In this document: positions 33,045 through 41,533 of the stretch, piece after piece
Numbering within the stretch: position 1 is the first letter of the stretch
How the letters are laid out: every line of letters starts with the position of its first letter
Assembly (NCBI GenBank): GCA_035309005.1
Contig: DATGFP010000117.1
Location: 1 to 64,000, forward strand
DNA: 64,000 bases
Direction of reading: 5' to 3'
Origin: DATARH01 sp035309005
Lineage (GTDB): Bacteria; Pseudomonadota; Alphaproteobacteria; ATCC43930; CGMCC-115725
Position numbers and translations under genes: made by a program
Notes under the pieces: generated by a model
Seen by the model: the letters and a program-made list of their open reading frames with translations, nothing else
The model's database searches: none
Told to the model about the DNA's origin: nothing

Positions 33045-33890
33045 TCAGAACGGCGGCGTGCCTCGGACGACGCTGCGGTGCATGACGCGGCGGTATTTGT
33101 CGGCTTGGTAATTGGCAACCGCGCGGTGCAAGAGGGAGCGGTTGTCCCACATGACAAGATCACCGACCTGCCAGCGCTGGACGTAGACGAATTGCCGCTG
33201 CGTCGCGTGTTGGAGCAGCCCGGCGAGCAGCGCGGCGCCGTCGGCTTCCGGCATTCCCGTTATGTGCGTCGCATGGTTGCCAAGATAAAGCGCCTTTTTA
33301 CCGGTGTCGGGATGGGTGCGCACCAAGGGATGCTCGACCGAGGGACGGCTCGCGTCGAAGGCCGGGCGAAACACAACCCGTAGGCCGGCGAGGCGCTGCT
33401 GCGTCGCCGGCGGCAGCGCGGCGTAGGCGAGCGCGGTATTGGCGAACTCGGTGTCACCGCCCGAGGGCGGCAGCTCGACCGCATGCAGCATCGTCAGCAT
33501 CGGCGGTGCCGCGTGATAGGGTTTGTCGGTATGCCAGTGGTAATTGGCGGCCTTGGACGAGCTGAAGCGCGGCCTGCCATGCTCGTCGAGGTTGGAGAGC
33601 ACGTGCGCCACTCCGTAGCGCTTCTTGTCGGCGCCGGGGCGATGGGTGCCGTGCGCCTCGACCTCGCCGAAATTCGCCGCGAAGCCGAATTGCTGCTCGC
33701 GAGTCAGTGCCTGGTCCGGGAAGATGACGATGTGGTGGGCAAGAAAGGCCGTGACGATTGCGTTCTTCAGCTCGGGCGTGAGCGGCCGCGAAAGATCGAC
33801 ACCGGTGATCCGGACGGCGCCCGCCGCCGCGAGCTGCCCCAGCGCCAGTGCGGGCTCAGACGTGGCCGGCCTAGACGTGGAAGGATTCAC
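33045..33890 (-). CDS. TauD/TfdA-family 2-oxoglutarate dioxygenase
   Basis: 281 residues from GTG 33890, which overlaps the 3' end of the A-type carrier gene by 20 bases, so translation is probably coupled. Iron ligands: His120 and Asp122 in HWHTDKPYH and His255 in RSLLHRAVANY; 2-oxoglutarate Arg in RRVMHRSVVRG. The family includes taurine, alkylsulfatase (AtsK) and 2,4-D dioxygenases. Its place at the end of the cysteine/iron-sulfur operon suggests release of sulfur from an organosulfonate, but this is inference. Confidence 0.9.
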   Translation of the reverse strand: MNPSTSRPATSEPALALGQLAAAGAVRITGVDLSRPLTPELKNAIVTAFLAHHIVIFPDQALTREQQFGFAANFGEVEAHGTHRPGADKKRYGVAHVLSNLDEHGRPRFSSSKAANYHWHTDKPYHAAPPMLTMLHAVELPPSGGDTEFANTALAYAALPPATQQRLAGLRVVFRPAFDASRPSVEHPLVRTHPDTGKKALYLGNHATHITGMPEADGAALLAGLLQHATQRQFVYVQRWQVGDLVMWDNRSLLHRAVANYQADKYRRVMHRSVVRGTPPF

Positions 33891-34209
33891 CGCAGCCGCA
33901 GCGGCCCTTCTCGTTCGGATTGCGGAAAACGAAGCCGGATTCGAGCTTCTCCTCGACGTAATCCATCTCGGTGCCGAGGAGAAACATGACGGCCTTCGGA
34001 TCGACCAGGATCGTCACTCCCTTGTCTTCGACGATCTCGTCGAACTTGCCCTTCTCGTCGGCGTATTCGAGCGTGTAGCTGAGGCCGGAGCAGCCGCGCG
34101 CGCGCACCCCGACCCGCACCCCGATCGAGGGCTTGCCGCGCCGGTCCAAGAGCGCGCGGATGCGCTCCGCTGCGGCGTCGGTCACCAACATGGCCTGCTT
34201 TTGTGCCAT
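33871..34209 (-). CDS. A-type iron-sulfur carrier (IscA/SufA/ErpA family)
   Basis: 112 residues. HesB fold with the three cluster cysteines Cys40 (RARGCSGLSY), Cys104 and Cys106 (GRCGCGESF). Delivers Fe-S clusters from scaffold to apoproteins. The VRARGCSGLSYTLEYADE context resembles alphaproteobacterial SufA/IscA; the exact subfamily is not decidable by eye. It lies 53 bases after the desulfurase gene, and its last 20 bases overlap the dioxygenase start. Confidence 0.93.
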   Translation of the reverse strand: MAQKQAMLVTDAAAERIRALLDRRGKPSIGVRVGVRARGCSGLSYTLEYADEKGKFDEIVEDKGVTILVDPKAVMFLLGTEMDYVEEKLESGFVFRNPNEKGRCGCGESFHV

Positions 34210-34262
34210 CGTTCCCGTATCTCCCGCCCCACGATAATGCCGAAATCGACCTCACCGTCACT

Positions 34263-35423
34263 CTATGTAGGCGCCTCGGCGGCGTTCGTCATCCTGCGAT
34301 TGGCCAGCGTGCGCCGCGCGAGCCCGGTCCAGGCGTCGAGGAAATGTGCGATGTCAGCCTCGCGCGTTGTCCAGCCGAGGCTGACGCGGATCGCGCCCTG
34401 GGCGATGTCGGGCGGCGTCCGCATCGCCGCCAGCACATGGCTTGGCCCGACCTTGCCCGACGAGCAAGCGGCGCCGGCGCTGACCATGACCCCGTCGAGA
34501 TCGAGCGCGATGACCTGGGTTTCCGCCGCGACCCCGGGCAAGGACAGCGCCGCCGTGTTGGGCAGGCGCGGCACGCCGGCGCCAATCGCCACCGCCTCCG
34601 GCACCGCCCGCAGCGCCGCCGCTTCGAGCCCGTCGCGCAAATCCTGGACCCGCCGGTAATCGGTGACGGCCGCCAGCGCAGCTTCGGCTGCTGCGGCGAA
34701 CCCGGCGATGCCCGGCAGGTTTTCGCTGCCGGCGCGGCGGCCGCGCTCCTGGCCGCCGCCGCGGATCAGCGGGGCGAGCTCGGCCGCGCCGGTCACCACC
34801 AGCGCGCCGATGCCGGGTGGGCCGCCGAGCTTGTGCGCTGAGAGGCTGAGCAGATCGGCCCCGAGTTCGGCCGCCGCCAGCGGCATCTTGCCGGCCGCCT
34901 GTACCGCGTCGCAGTGAAACAGCGCGCCGTGCGCCCGCGCGATTTCGGCGATCCGCGCGACCGGCTGGAGGATGCCGGTCTCGTTGTTGGCGAGCATCAC
35001 CGAAACGAGGGCCGGGCGCGAATCGCCGGCGAGCAACTGTTCAAGCCGCGCCGCGTCGACAATTCCCTCGGCATCGACCGGGATGCGCTCGGCCGCCGGC
35101 ACCGCCTGCAACACCGAGCCGTGCTCGATCGCCGACACCAGGATCCGCTCGCGGCCGCTGCCGAGCAGCGCGAGGTGGTTGGCCTCGGTGCCGCCGCTGG
35201 TGAAGACGACGCCGTCAGGCGACGCGCCGGCCAGCGCCGCCACCGCCCCGCGCGCGACCTCCACCAGCCGTCGCGCCGCGCGGCCCCAGCGATGCACCGA
35301 CGACGGGTTGCCGCAAAGGGCGAGCGCCGCGGCGACCGCCGCCGCTGCCTCTGGCCGCAACGGCGCGGTCGCGTTCCAGTCGAGATAGGTCTCGCGCGGA
35401 TTGGCGCTTGGCGCTTGGCTCAC
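34263..35423 (-). CDS. Cysteine desulfurase (NifS/IscS-like)
   Basis: 386 residues from GTG 35423, one base after the iscR stop; the longer frame to 35501 runs through iscR and is rejected. PLP enzyme that removes sulfur from L-cysteine: His101 in SAIEHGSV, Lys198 in SLSAHKLGGPPG, and the sulfane-carrying Cys320 in SAGAACSSGKVGPSHV. The short active loop is the class I (IscS/NifS) type, not SufS. Typical alphaproteobacterial neighbour of iscR. sufB would usually follow next but is absent here. Confidence 0.93.
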   Translation of the reverse strand: MSQAPSANPRETYLDWNATAPLRPEAAAAVAAALALCGNPSSVHRWGRAARRLVEVARGAVAALAGASPDGVVFTSGGTEANHLALLGSGRERILVSAIEHGSVLQAVPAAERIPVDAEGIVDAARLEQLLAGDSRPALVSVMLANNETGILQPVARIAEIARAHGALFHCDAVQAAGKMPLAAAELGADLLSLSAHKLGGPPGIGALVVTGAAELAPLIRGGGQERGRRAGSENLPGIAGFAAAAEAALAAVTDYRRVQDLRDGLEAAALRAVPEAVAIGAGVPRLPNTAALSLPGVAAETQVIALDLDGVMVSAGAACSSGKVGPSHVLAAMRTPPDIAQGAIRVSLGWTTREADIAHFLDAWTGLARRTLANRRMTNAAEAPT

Positions 35424-35424
35424 G

Positions 35425-35892
35425 TTAGCGGACGTTCGCGGCCCGGTATTCCGTGCGCTGGGCCATGCCGCTGGTGCCGAGCACGCGCTTATCGCAAACA
35501 TCGCCGAGCGATACCGAGCTCAGATAGAGGTGAATCTGGTTGCTGAGTTCCTCCCACAGATCGTGGGTCGGACAGCGGCTGCGATCGCCGCGGCAGCCGA
35601 TCGCGGCGCCCGGAACGCAGCGCACCGCGTGCAGCGGTTCGTCGACCGCGAGGATGATGTCGGAGATCCGCGTCTCGTCGCGCCCGCGCGCGAGGAGGTA
35701 ACCGCCGCCCGGGCCGCGCACGCTGGTGACGAGGCCGTTACGGCGCAGCTTAGCAAATAGCTGTTCGAGGTAAGAGAGCGAGATCTCCTGGCGCTCGGCG
35801 ATATCGCCTAGCGACACGGGGGCGCCGCCGCCGTGCTGGGCCAAATCGACCATCGCCATCACCGCGTAGCGGCCCTTGCTGCCGAGTTTCAC
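35425..35892 (-). CDS. iscR: Rrf2-family iron-sulfur regulator, IscR type
   Basis: 155 residues from GTG 35892, overlapping the cysE stop as GTGA. Winged helix (residues about 8-65) with SLGDIAERQEISLSYLEQLF recognition region and the RGPGGGYLLAR wing. Cluster ligands Cys92, Cys100, Cys107 and His110 (HAVRCVPGAAIGCRGD then CPTHDLW) match the [2Fe-2S] site of IscR in position and in the closing C-x-T-H. Represses Fe-S genes when it carries a cluster; here it probably controls its own operon through the promoter region upstream of cysE. Confidence 0.92.
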   Translation of the reverse strand: MKLGSKGRYAVMAMVDLAQHGGGAPVSLGDIAERQEISLSYLEQLFAKLRRNGLVTSVRGPGGGYLLARGRDETRISDIILAVDEPLHAVRCVPGAAIGCRGDRSRCPTHDLWEELSNQIHLYLSSVSLGDVCDKRVLGTSGMAQRTEYRAANVR

Positions 35893-36638
35893 GGCTGCGC
35901 TCCCGCGACGCGGCGGCGCACCGCTTCGGGTCCCGGCGGCGCGCTCTCGCCGGGCACCGCTAGATCGGGCGTCGCTTCGAGTTCGGCGAGCCGCGCCCGC
36001 AGCGCTGCGACCTCGTCGAGCAGGCCGTTGAGCGCACGGGCGATCGGATCGGGGATCTCGCCGCTGACCCCGTAGGGCTCGAAGCCGGGGGGGCCGGCCT
36101 CGGTCCCCGAGCGCCGGCCGGCCTGACGGGCCGGATTGCCAACCATCGTGGCGCCATCGGGCACCTCGCGCAGTACTACCGAAGCGGCTCCGATGCGGGC
36201 GCCGTCGCCAACCCGGAACGGCCCCAACACCTGCGCCCCCGATCCGACGATGACGTTGTTGCCGATCGTCGGATGGCGCTTCTGCCCGCCCTGCTCGCGC
36301 GTCGGGCGGGTGCCGCCCAAGGTCACGCCGTGATAGAGCGTGCAATCGTCGCCAATTTCGGCGGTCTCACCGATCACCACCCCCATGCCGTGGTCGATAA
36401 AGAGCCGCTTGCCGATGCGGGCGCCCGGATGGATTTCGATCCCGGTCAGCACCCGCCCGACATGCGAGATGAAGCGACCGGTGAGGTGCCAGCCGTACTG
36501 CCAAAGCCAGTGCGCCAGCCGGTAATAGAGCAGCGCCTGAAAGCCGGGATAGCACAGCACCACCTCGAGGCGGGAGCGCGCCGCCGGGTCGCGCGCCAGC
36601 GTCGCGTCAATCTCGCTGCGCAGGTTTTTGAAGAGCAT
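35889..36638 (-). CDS. cysE: Serine O-acetyltransferase
   Basis: 249 residues from ATG 36638; an upstream in-frame ATG at 36710 falls in the predicted -10 element and is rejected. Makes O-acetylserine for cysteine synthesis. Short EpsC-like N-terminus followed by left-handed beta-helix hexapeptides: IEIHPGARIGKRLFIDHGMG, VVIGETAEIGDDCTLYHGVT, then GGTRP, KRHPTIGNNVIVGSGAQVLG. A roughly 65-residue C-terminal tail with a coiled region (LDEVAALRARLAELEA) is longer than usual and may carry the cysteine-synthase contact elsewhere. Supplies cysteine for the adjacent desulfurase. Confidence 0.94.
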   Translation of the reverse strand: MLFKNLRSEIDATLARDPAARSRLEVVLCYPGFQALLYYRLAHWLWQYGWHLTGRFISHVGRVLTGIEIHPGARIGKRLFIDHGMGVVIGETAEIGDDCTLYHGVTLGGTRPTREQGGQKRHPTIGNNVIVGSGAQVLGPFRVGDGARIGAASVVLREVPDGATMVGNPARQAGRRSGTEAGPPGFEPYGVSGEIPDPIARALNGLLDEVAALRARLAELEATPDLAVPGESAPPGPEAVRRRVAGAQP

Positions 36639-36707
36639 CGCCGTCACTATGTTATCGTCGCCTGCCACGCCGCGCTCGCGCGGCGGCTTTGCGGACCCCG
36701 GCACGAG

Positions 36708-36735
36708 CATATAATTCCCCCACTAACCGGATCAA
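36708..36735 (-). promoter_or_regulatory. Candidate promoter of the cysE-iscR operon
   Basis: On the minus strand TTGATC (36735-36730), 16-base spacer, TATATG (36713-36708); start near 36701, about 63 bases before the cysE ATG. The surrounding 36705-36745 is AT-rich for this genome and includes ACTTGATCCGGTTAGT, where an IscR-type site might be, but I cannot match it securely to a published box. Confidence 0.45.
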
Positions 36736-36819
36736 GTATAGGTCGAGCGGTGTTGCGGAACCCGTGCAAAAGGGGTCGTCAAACCAGACCCGGAGAGTCG
36801 GATTTGAACCGGATTTGCC

Positions 36820-37503
36820 ATGCCTGACGTGATCATCAACGGCCCGGAAGGGCGCATCGAGGGCCGCTATCACCATGCCCGTGGCGGCACCGCGCCGATG
36901 GCGGTGGTGCTGCATCCGCACCCGCTGCATGGCGGGACGATGAACAACAAGGTCGTATACACGCTCTATCAGACGTTTGTCCGCCGCGGGTTTTCGACCC
37001 TGCGGTTCAACTTTCGCGGGGTCGGGCGCAGCCAGGGCAGCTTCGACCGCGGCGAGGGCGAGCTAGCCGATGCCGCCGCGGCGCTCGACTGGCTGCAGGG
37101 CTACAACCCCAATGCCGCGAGCTGCTGGGTCGCGGGCTATTCGTTTGGCGCCTGGATCGGCATGCAGCTGTTGATGCGGCGGCCCGAGATCGAGGCGTTC
37201 ATCTCGGTGGCGCCGCCGGCCAACCAGTATGATTTCAGTTTTCTCGCGCCGTGCCCGTCATCGGGATTGATCCTGCAGGGCGACCAGGACTCGCTGGTGC
37301 CGCCGGAGGCGGTGCAGAAGCTCGTCCACAAGCTGTCGCATCAGCGCGACATCAAGATCGATTTTCGCAAGATCCCGGGCTCCGACCACTTCTTCGCCGA
37401 GAGCGCCGATACGGTGGCGGCGCATGTCGACGCCTATATCGCGGCGCATGCCCGTTTCGCCGAGCCGGCGGAGCCTGCAGCCGTCCCGGCACGCGGCCGC
37501 TAG
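36820..37503 (+). CDS. Alpha/beta hydrolase, COG2945 type
   Basis: 227 residues. HPHPLHGGTMNNKVV near the start and FNFRGVGRSQGSFD are the markers of the COG2945 family; nucleophile elbow GYSFGA with Ser108, acid in GDQD, and His190 in PGSDHFF. These hydrolases are commonly found beside the iscR/desulfurase genes in alphaproteobacteria, as here (divergent from cysE). Natural substrate unknown. No signal peptide. Confidence 0.88.
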   Translation: MPDVIINGPEGRIEGRYHHARGGTAPMAVVLHPHPLHGGTMNNKVVYTLYQTFVRRGFSTLRFNFRGVGRSQGSFDRGEGELADAAAALDWLQGYNPNAASCWVAGYSFGAWIGMQLLMRRPEIEAFISVAPPANQYDFSFLAPCPSSGLILQGDQDSLVPPEAVQKLVHKLSHQRDIKIDFRKIPGSDHFFAESADTVAAHVDAYIAAHARFAEPAEPAAVPARGR

Positions 37504-37527
37504 ACTAGGTCTGCCTCGCCTGCCGGG

Positions 37528-38121
37528 CTAGAGGCGCGGGCGTTCGTTGATCGCGAGAACGCGGATTCCGGCAGTATCGATGCGCACCGTGCTGAGCGAA
37601 CCCTGCGCGACCTCGATCCGGCCGTAGAAATCGAGCGGCATGCCGAGCGCGAAGACCAGCATCGCGCGAATAACGTCGCCGTGGCTGACGACGACCACGC
37701 TTTCGTCGGGGTGCGCCTCGCCGATTTCGAGGAGGGCCTCGACCGCGCGGCGCTGCACCTGTCGCATGCTCTCGCCGCCGGGGATTGTCGCGAGGCTGCG
37801 GTGGTTGGCCCAGGCCGGCCAGCGCGGGTCGGCGCGGATCGCCTCGAAGGTCGCGCCGGTCCATTCGCCGAAATCGAGCTCGATCAGATCGTCGTGCAAC
37901 GCGACCGGCAGGCCGAGCCGGGCGGCGACGATCTCGGCCGATTCGCGGGTGCGCTGGAGCGGGCTCGAATAGAGCGCCGCGATGTTGCCCTCCGCGAGGC
38001 GTTCGGCGACCGCCGCGATCTCGCTGCGGCCGCGCTCGCTCAGAGCGATCCCCGGCATGCGCCCGACCAGTACGCGGCTTTCCTGCCGCTCGCCATGCCG
38101 CAGCAGGTGGAAGAGGGTCAT
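37528..38121 (-). CDS. Histidine phosphatase superfamily protein
   Basis: 197 residues. Phosphoglycerate-mutase-like: LLRHGE with catalytic His9 and the second catalytic His in VVVSHGDVIR; ALYSSPLQRTRESA and LIELDFGEWTGATFE complete the pattern. Acts on a phosphomonoester such as alpha-ribazole phosphate or a sugar phosphate; not decidable. ATG overlaps the stop of the upstream beta-lactamase-fold gene as ATGA. Confidence 0.92.
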   Translation of the reverse strand: MTLFHLLRHGERQESRVLVGRMPGIALSERGRSEIAAVAERLAEGNIAALYSSPLQRTRESAEIVAARLGLPVALHDDLIELDFGEWTGATFEAIRADPRWPAWANHRSLATIPGGESMRQVQRRAVEALLEIGEAHPDESVVVVSHGDVIRAMLVFALGMPLDFYGRIEVAQGSLSTVRIDTAGIRVLAINERPRL

Positions 38122-39305
38122 GCGGCCTCGGCCAAGGCGTAGACGCTACGCTCGAATTGGCCGTAGAGGCTGACCGCGGCAGGATCGGCGAACGGCAGGA
38201 TCTGGGTCAGGATCACGCCGGTGATGCGGCGGACCGGATCGAGCCAGTAATAGCTGTTGAAGAGGCCCGCCCAGCTGACCGTACCGGCGCTGCGGCCGTT
38301 GGGGCCGGGATCGAGGTTCAGCATGTAGCCGAGGCCCCAGCGAATGCGGGCGCCGGGGAAGAAGTCGACGTCATTGGTCAGCAGCGGCGCGCTGCTCTTG
38401 AGGACCCCGGCCGGCAGGTCGCCGATCTGGTTCCGGTTCATCTCGGCGACGGTTTCTGCCTGGAGGATGCGGGCGCCGTCGAGGCTGCCGCCATGCAGCA
38501 GCATCTGCAGAAAGCGCAAATAGTCGCCGGCGGTCGAATAGAGCCCGCCGCCGCCGGCGAGGAATTCGCGGGGCCCCAGCGCTTCGAGTGGCTGCGGCAC
38601 GAGGCTGCCATCCGCCTGGCGCTGATGCACGCTCGCCTGCCTGGCGCGCTGGTCGGACGTCGGCGCGAAGCCGGTGTCGGGTATGCCGAGCGGCGCGAAA
38701 ATATGGTCGCGCAGATAGGCGTCGAGCGCCTGCCCGCTCGCCGCTTCGACCAGCCGGCCGATCCAGTCGATGTTGATGCCGTATTCCCAGCGTTCGCCGG
38801 GATCGAAATTGAGCGGCCGGCGCAATGCCGCGAGCTGCCCCGACATCACCATCGGCGTGCCGCTGGCTTCGACATAGCGCAGCGTGTCGGCGTTCCACAT
38901 CTCGTAGGTGAAGCCGGCGGTGTGGGTCATCAGATGCCGCAGCGTGACCGGCCGCTTCGCCGGTCGCAGCTGCGGCGTGCCGTCGGGCGCGAAACCGTCG
39001 AGCACCTTGGGCGCGGAAAGCGCCGGATCGATGTCGGGTAGCGTCCCATCGAGCGAGAGCTTGCCTGCTTCGACCAACTGCAGCGCCGCGACGCAGGTGA
39101 TCGCCTTGGTCATCGAGGCGATGCGGAAGACGGTGTCGAGCGTCATCGCCGGCGCTTGGCCGAATGCACGCACGCCGAAGGCGCCTCGGTAGATCAGCCC
39201 TTTTTCGCTCGCCGCCATCGCGACGACCCCGGGCACCTCGCGCCGCTCCACCGTACCCTGCAATGCCGCGTCTATATTCGCTCGCATCTCTGTTTGGCTC
39301 GGCAT
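38118..39305 (-). CDS. Serine hydrolase, class C beta-lactamase fold
   Basis: 395 residues from ATG 39305 (GTG 39308 also possible), with GAGGGTGG just upstream. SxxK motif SMTK (Ser64, Lys67), tyrosine motif YGIN (in WEYGINID) in place of YxN, and a late HTG-like GTVSWAG segment. The order and length fit the EstB/penicillin-binding-like esterase group rather than a true beta-lactamase. No signal peptide, so cytoplasmic esterase or transesterase. First of a two-gene unit with the phosphatase. Confidence 0.9.
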   Translation of the reverse strand: MPSQTEMRANIDAALQGTVERREVPGVVAMAASEKGLIYRGAFGVRAFGQAPAMTLDTVFRIASMTKAITCVAALQLVEAGKLSLDGTLPDIDPALSAPKVLDGFAPDGTPQLRPAKRPVTLRHLMTHTAGFTYEMWNADTLRYVEASGTPMVMSGQLAALRRPLNFDPGERWEYGINIDWIGRLVEAASGQALDAYLRDHIFAPLGIPDTGFAPTSDQRARQASVHQRQADGSLVPQPLEALGPREFLAGGGGLYSTAGDYLRFLQMLLHGGSLDGARILQAETVAEMNRNQIGDLPAGVLKSSAPLLTNDVDFFPGARIRWGLGYMLNLDPGPNGRSAGTVSWAGLFNSYYWLDPVRRITGVILTQILPFADPAAVSLYGQFERSVYALAEAA

Positions 39306-39339
39306 CACACCACCCTCAAAATTACCATTTCGGTGACGG

Positions 39340-39404
39340 CCGGGATCCAGCGATCTACCATCGAGATCGCTGAAATATGGGTCCCGGGCTGCGCCGGGAT
39401 GACG
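39340..39404. repeat. Intergenic palindromic repeat element (REP-like)
   Basis: Inner arms AGCGATCT (39349-39356) and AGATCGCT (39364-39371), outer imperfect arms CGGGATCCA and TGGGTCCCG, ending CGCCGGGATGACG. This is the other common alphaproteobacterial intergenic form, unlike the copy at 17377. It fills the 102-base gap between the aminotransferase stop (39408) and the serine-hydrolase start. Confidence 0.75.
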
Positions 39405-39407
39405 ATG

Positions 39408-40658
39408 TTATGATGAGGCGGGTGAGCGGCGGATGTTGCCGCTCTGCTCGGGGATGCCGGTCTCCTCGTAGCAGACGCGGGCGAAGGCGGCGACCCCCTC
39501 GCGGATCTCATCCTTGGTCGTCAGGCCGAAGCACAGGCGCAGCCGCGACTTCGAGGCTTCGCCGTCGACGGCCCATTCAGGGCCTGGGTTGAACGCGACG
39601 CCCGCCTTGAGCGCGGGCTGCACCAGTTTGCGCACGTCGATCTCGTCGGGCAGCTTCATCCACAGGAAAATCCCGCCCTTCGGTGCCCACGGCTCGACTG
39701 CGGTGCCGAACTCGCGCTCGACCGCCTCGACCATCGTATCGAGCTTGCCCTTCAACGCGCGGCTCAATTCGTCGACATGCGCCTCGAAATGCTTCGAGAA
39801 GTATTCGGCGACGACCATCTGTTCGAGGGCGCCGGTGCCGCTGTCGGCCGCCGTCTTGATCGCGACCATGCGGCTCATGAATTCCCAATCGGCGATCACG
39901 TAGCCGAGGCGCAGCGCCGGGGCCAGGGTCTTCGAGAACGAGCCGATATGGATGACGTGGCTCGGGTCGAGCGAATAGAGCGCCGGCGGCACGTCCATGC
40001 CGCCCCAGGTCAGGTCGGAGTAGCATTCGTCCTCGAAGATCGGGACGCCGTATTCGCGCGCCAGCGCCAGCAGCTGGTGGCGCCGGGCGAGCGGCATGAT
40101 GCTGCCGGTCGGGTTCTGGATCGTCGCGGTCGTGCAGATGTATTTGGGCGTGGTGCCATGGCGCTTCAAATCGGCGAGGATTTGCCCCAGCGCGTCGATC
40201 CGGATGCCATCCTCGTCAAGCGGCGTGCCGACGATGGTGACGCCGAGCCGGCGCAGCTTCGTCAGATAGCCGCCATAGGTGAATTCCTCGAGGATCACCG
40301 TGTCGCCCGGTTCGAGCAGCACCTGGTTGACGAGGTCGATCGCGTGGCCGGAGCCCGAGGTGATCAGCACATCTTCCGCGGTGCCCTTGATGCCGCGCCA
40401 GCGGCCGAGCTTGTCGGCGACAAACTGGCGCAGGCCCAAATAGCCTTGCGGCCCCTGCGCCATGCTGTAAAGAGCCAGTTCGCGGCCGTCGCGGCGCAGC
40501 GCGGTGGCGGCCGCTTCGATCAATCCCTCGATGGGCACGAGCGTGCGGTCGTTGTGGCCGCCGATGAAATTGTATTTGGCGTTGCCGGCCCAGCGCGGCG
40601 CCGGCGGGGGCACCTTCTTGCCGAAGAGATTGGGGTAGGCGAAACCGGGGTTGCTCAT
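39408..40658 (-). CDS. Fold-type I PLP aminotransferase (LysN/2-aminoadipate type)
   Basis: 416 residues from ATG 40658. PLP Lys243 in GSFSKTLAPALRLGY; IQNPTGSIMPLARR, PIFEDECYSDL and the C-terminal NPGPEWAVDGEASKSRLRLC with the carboxylate Arg are typical of the MocR-related LysN/ARO8 subgroup. Predicted amino-acid:2-oxoacid aminotransferase. Eleven bases after rfbA, so it may be carried on the same transcript, although no role in sugar synthesis is evident. An upstream in-frame start at 41033 overlaps rfbA and is rejected. Confidence 0.9.
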   Translation of the reverse strand: MSNPGFAYPNLFGKKVPPPAPRWAGNAKYNFIGGHNDRTLVPIEGLIEAAATALRRDGRELALYSMAQGPQGYLGLRQFVADKLGRWRGIKGTAEDVLITSGSGHAIDLVNQVLLEPGDTVILEEFTYGGYLTKLRRLGVTIVGTPLDEDGIRIDALGQILADLKRHGTTPKYICTTATIQNPTGSIMPLARRHQLLALAREYGVPIFEDECYSDLTWGGMDVPPALYSLDPSHVIHIGSFSKTLAPALRLGYVIADWEFMSRMVAIKTAADSGTGALEQMVVAEYFSKHFEAHVDELSRALKGKLDTMVEAVEREFGTAVEPWAPKGGIFLWMKLPDEIDVRKLVQPALKAGVAFNPGPEWAVDGEASKSRLRLCFGLTTKDEIREGVAAFARVCYEETGIPEQSGNIRRSPASS

Positions 40659-40669
40659 GGCAAGGGATC

Positions 40670-41533
40670 CTATTCGGGCAGGTTGGCGAGATAGCGGCCG
40701 TAATCGTTCTTGCCGAAGCGCTGCGCCTCGGCCAGCAACCGGTCGCGGTCGATATAGCCCATATGATAGGCGACTTCCTCGACGCAGGCGATCTTGAGAC
40801 CCTGGCGCATCTCGACGGTGCGGACGTATTCGCCGGCCTCGATCAGATCCTCGTGCGTGCCGGTGTCGAACCAGGCATAGCCGCGGCCCAGCCGCGCCAC
40901 CTGCAATAGGCCGAGGCCGAGATAGACATTGTTCAGATCGGTGATCTCGAGTTCGCCGCGGGCCGACGGCTTTAGGCCTCGCGCGATCTCGACGACGGCG
41001 TTGTCGTAGAAATAGAGGCCGGTAACCGCCCATTGCGAACGCGGCTCGATCGGCTTTTCCTCAATCGAGATCGCCTTGCCTCCGCCGTCGAACTCGACGA
41101 CGCCATAGGCCTGCGGGTTGCGCACCTGATAGGCGAAGACCGTGGCGCCCGGGCGCGGCCGCGCCGCGTCCTGCAGCATCTCCGGCAGGCCGTGGCCGTA
41201 GAAAATGTTGTCGCCGAGCACGAGGGCGACGGCGCCGTCGCCGATAAAGTCCCGGCCGATGATGAAGGCCTGCGCCAACCCCTCCGGGCGCGGCTGGGTG
41301 GCGTAGGACAGCGCGAGGCCCCAGCGGCTGCCGTCGCCGAGCAGCGCCTCGAAGCGGCCTCGCTCCTCGGGCGTGGTGATGACGAGGATGTCGCGAATGC
41401 CGGCCAGCATCAGCGTCGTCAGCGGGTAATAGATCATCGGCTTGTCGTAGACCGGCAGGAGCTGCTTGCTGACGACCAGCGTCGCCGGGTAGAGCCGGGT
41501 GCCCGACCCGCCGGCGAGGATGATGCCCTTCAT
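40670..41533 (-). CDS. rfbA: Glucose-1-phosphate thymidylyltransferase
   Basis: 287 residues, family length. Makes dTDP-glucose from dTTP and glucose-1-phosphate. LAGGSGTRLYPATLVVSKQL, KPMIYYPLTTLMLAGI, LGDNIFYGHG and the IEEKP motif are all present. Its ATG overlaps the rfbB stop as ATGA (41530-41533). First committed step of dTDP-sugar synthesis, here paired only with rfbB. Confidence 0.96.
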   Translation of the reverse strand: MKGIILAGGSGTRLYPATLVVSKQLLPVYDKPMIYYPLTTLMLAGIRDILVITTPEERGRFEALLGDGSRWGLALSYATQPRPEGLAQAFIIGRDFIGDGAVALVLGDNIFYGHGLPEMLQDAARPRPGATVFAYQVRNPQAYGVVEFDGGGKAISIEEKPIEPRSQWAVTGLYFYDNAVVEIARGLKPSARGELEITDLNNVYLGLGLLQVARLGRGYAWFDTGTHEDLIEAGEYVRTVEMRQGLKIACVEEVAYHMGYIDRDRLLAEAQRFGKNDYGRYLANLPE

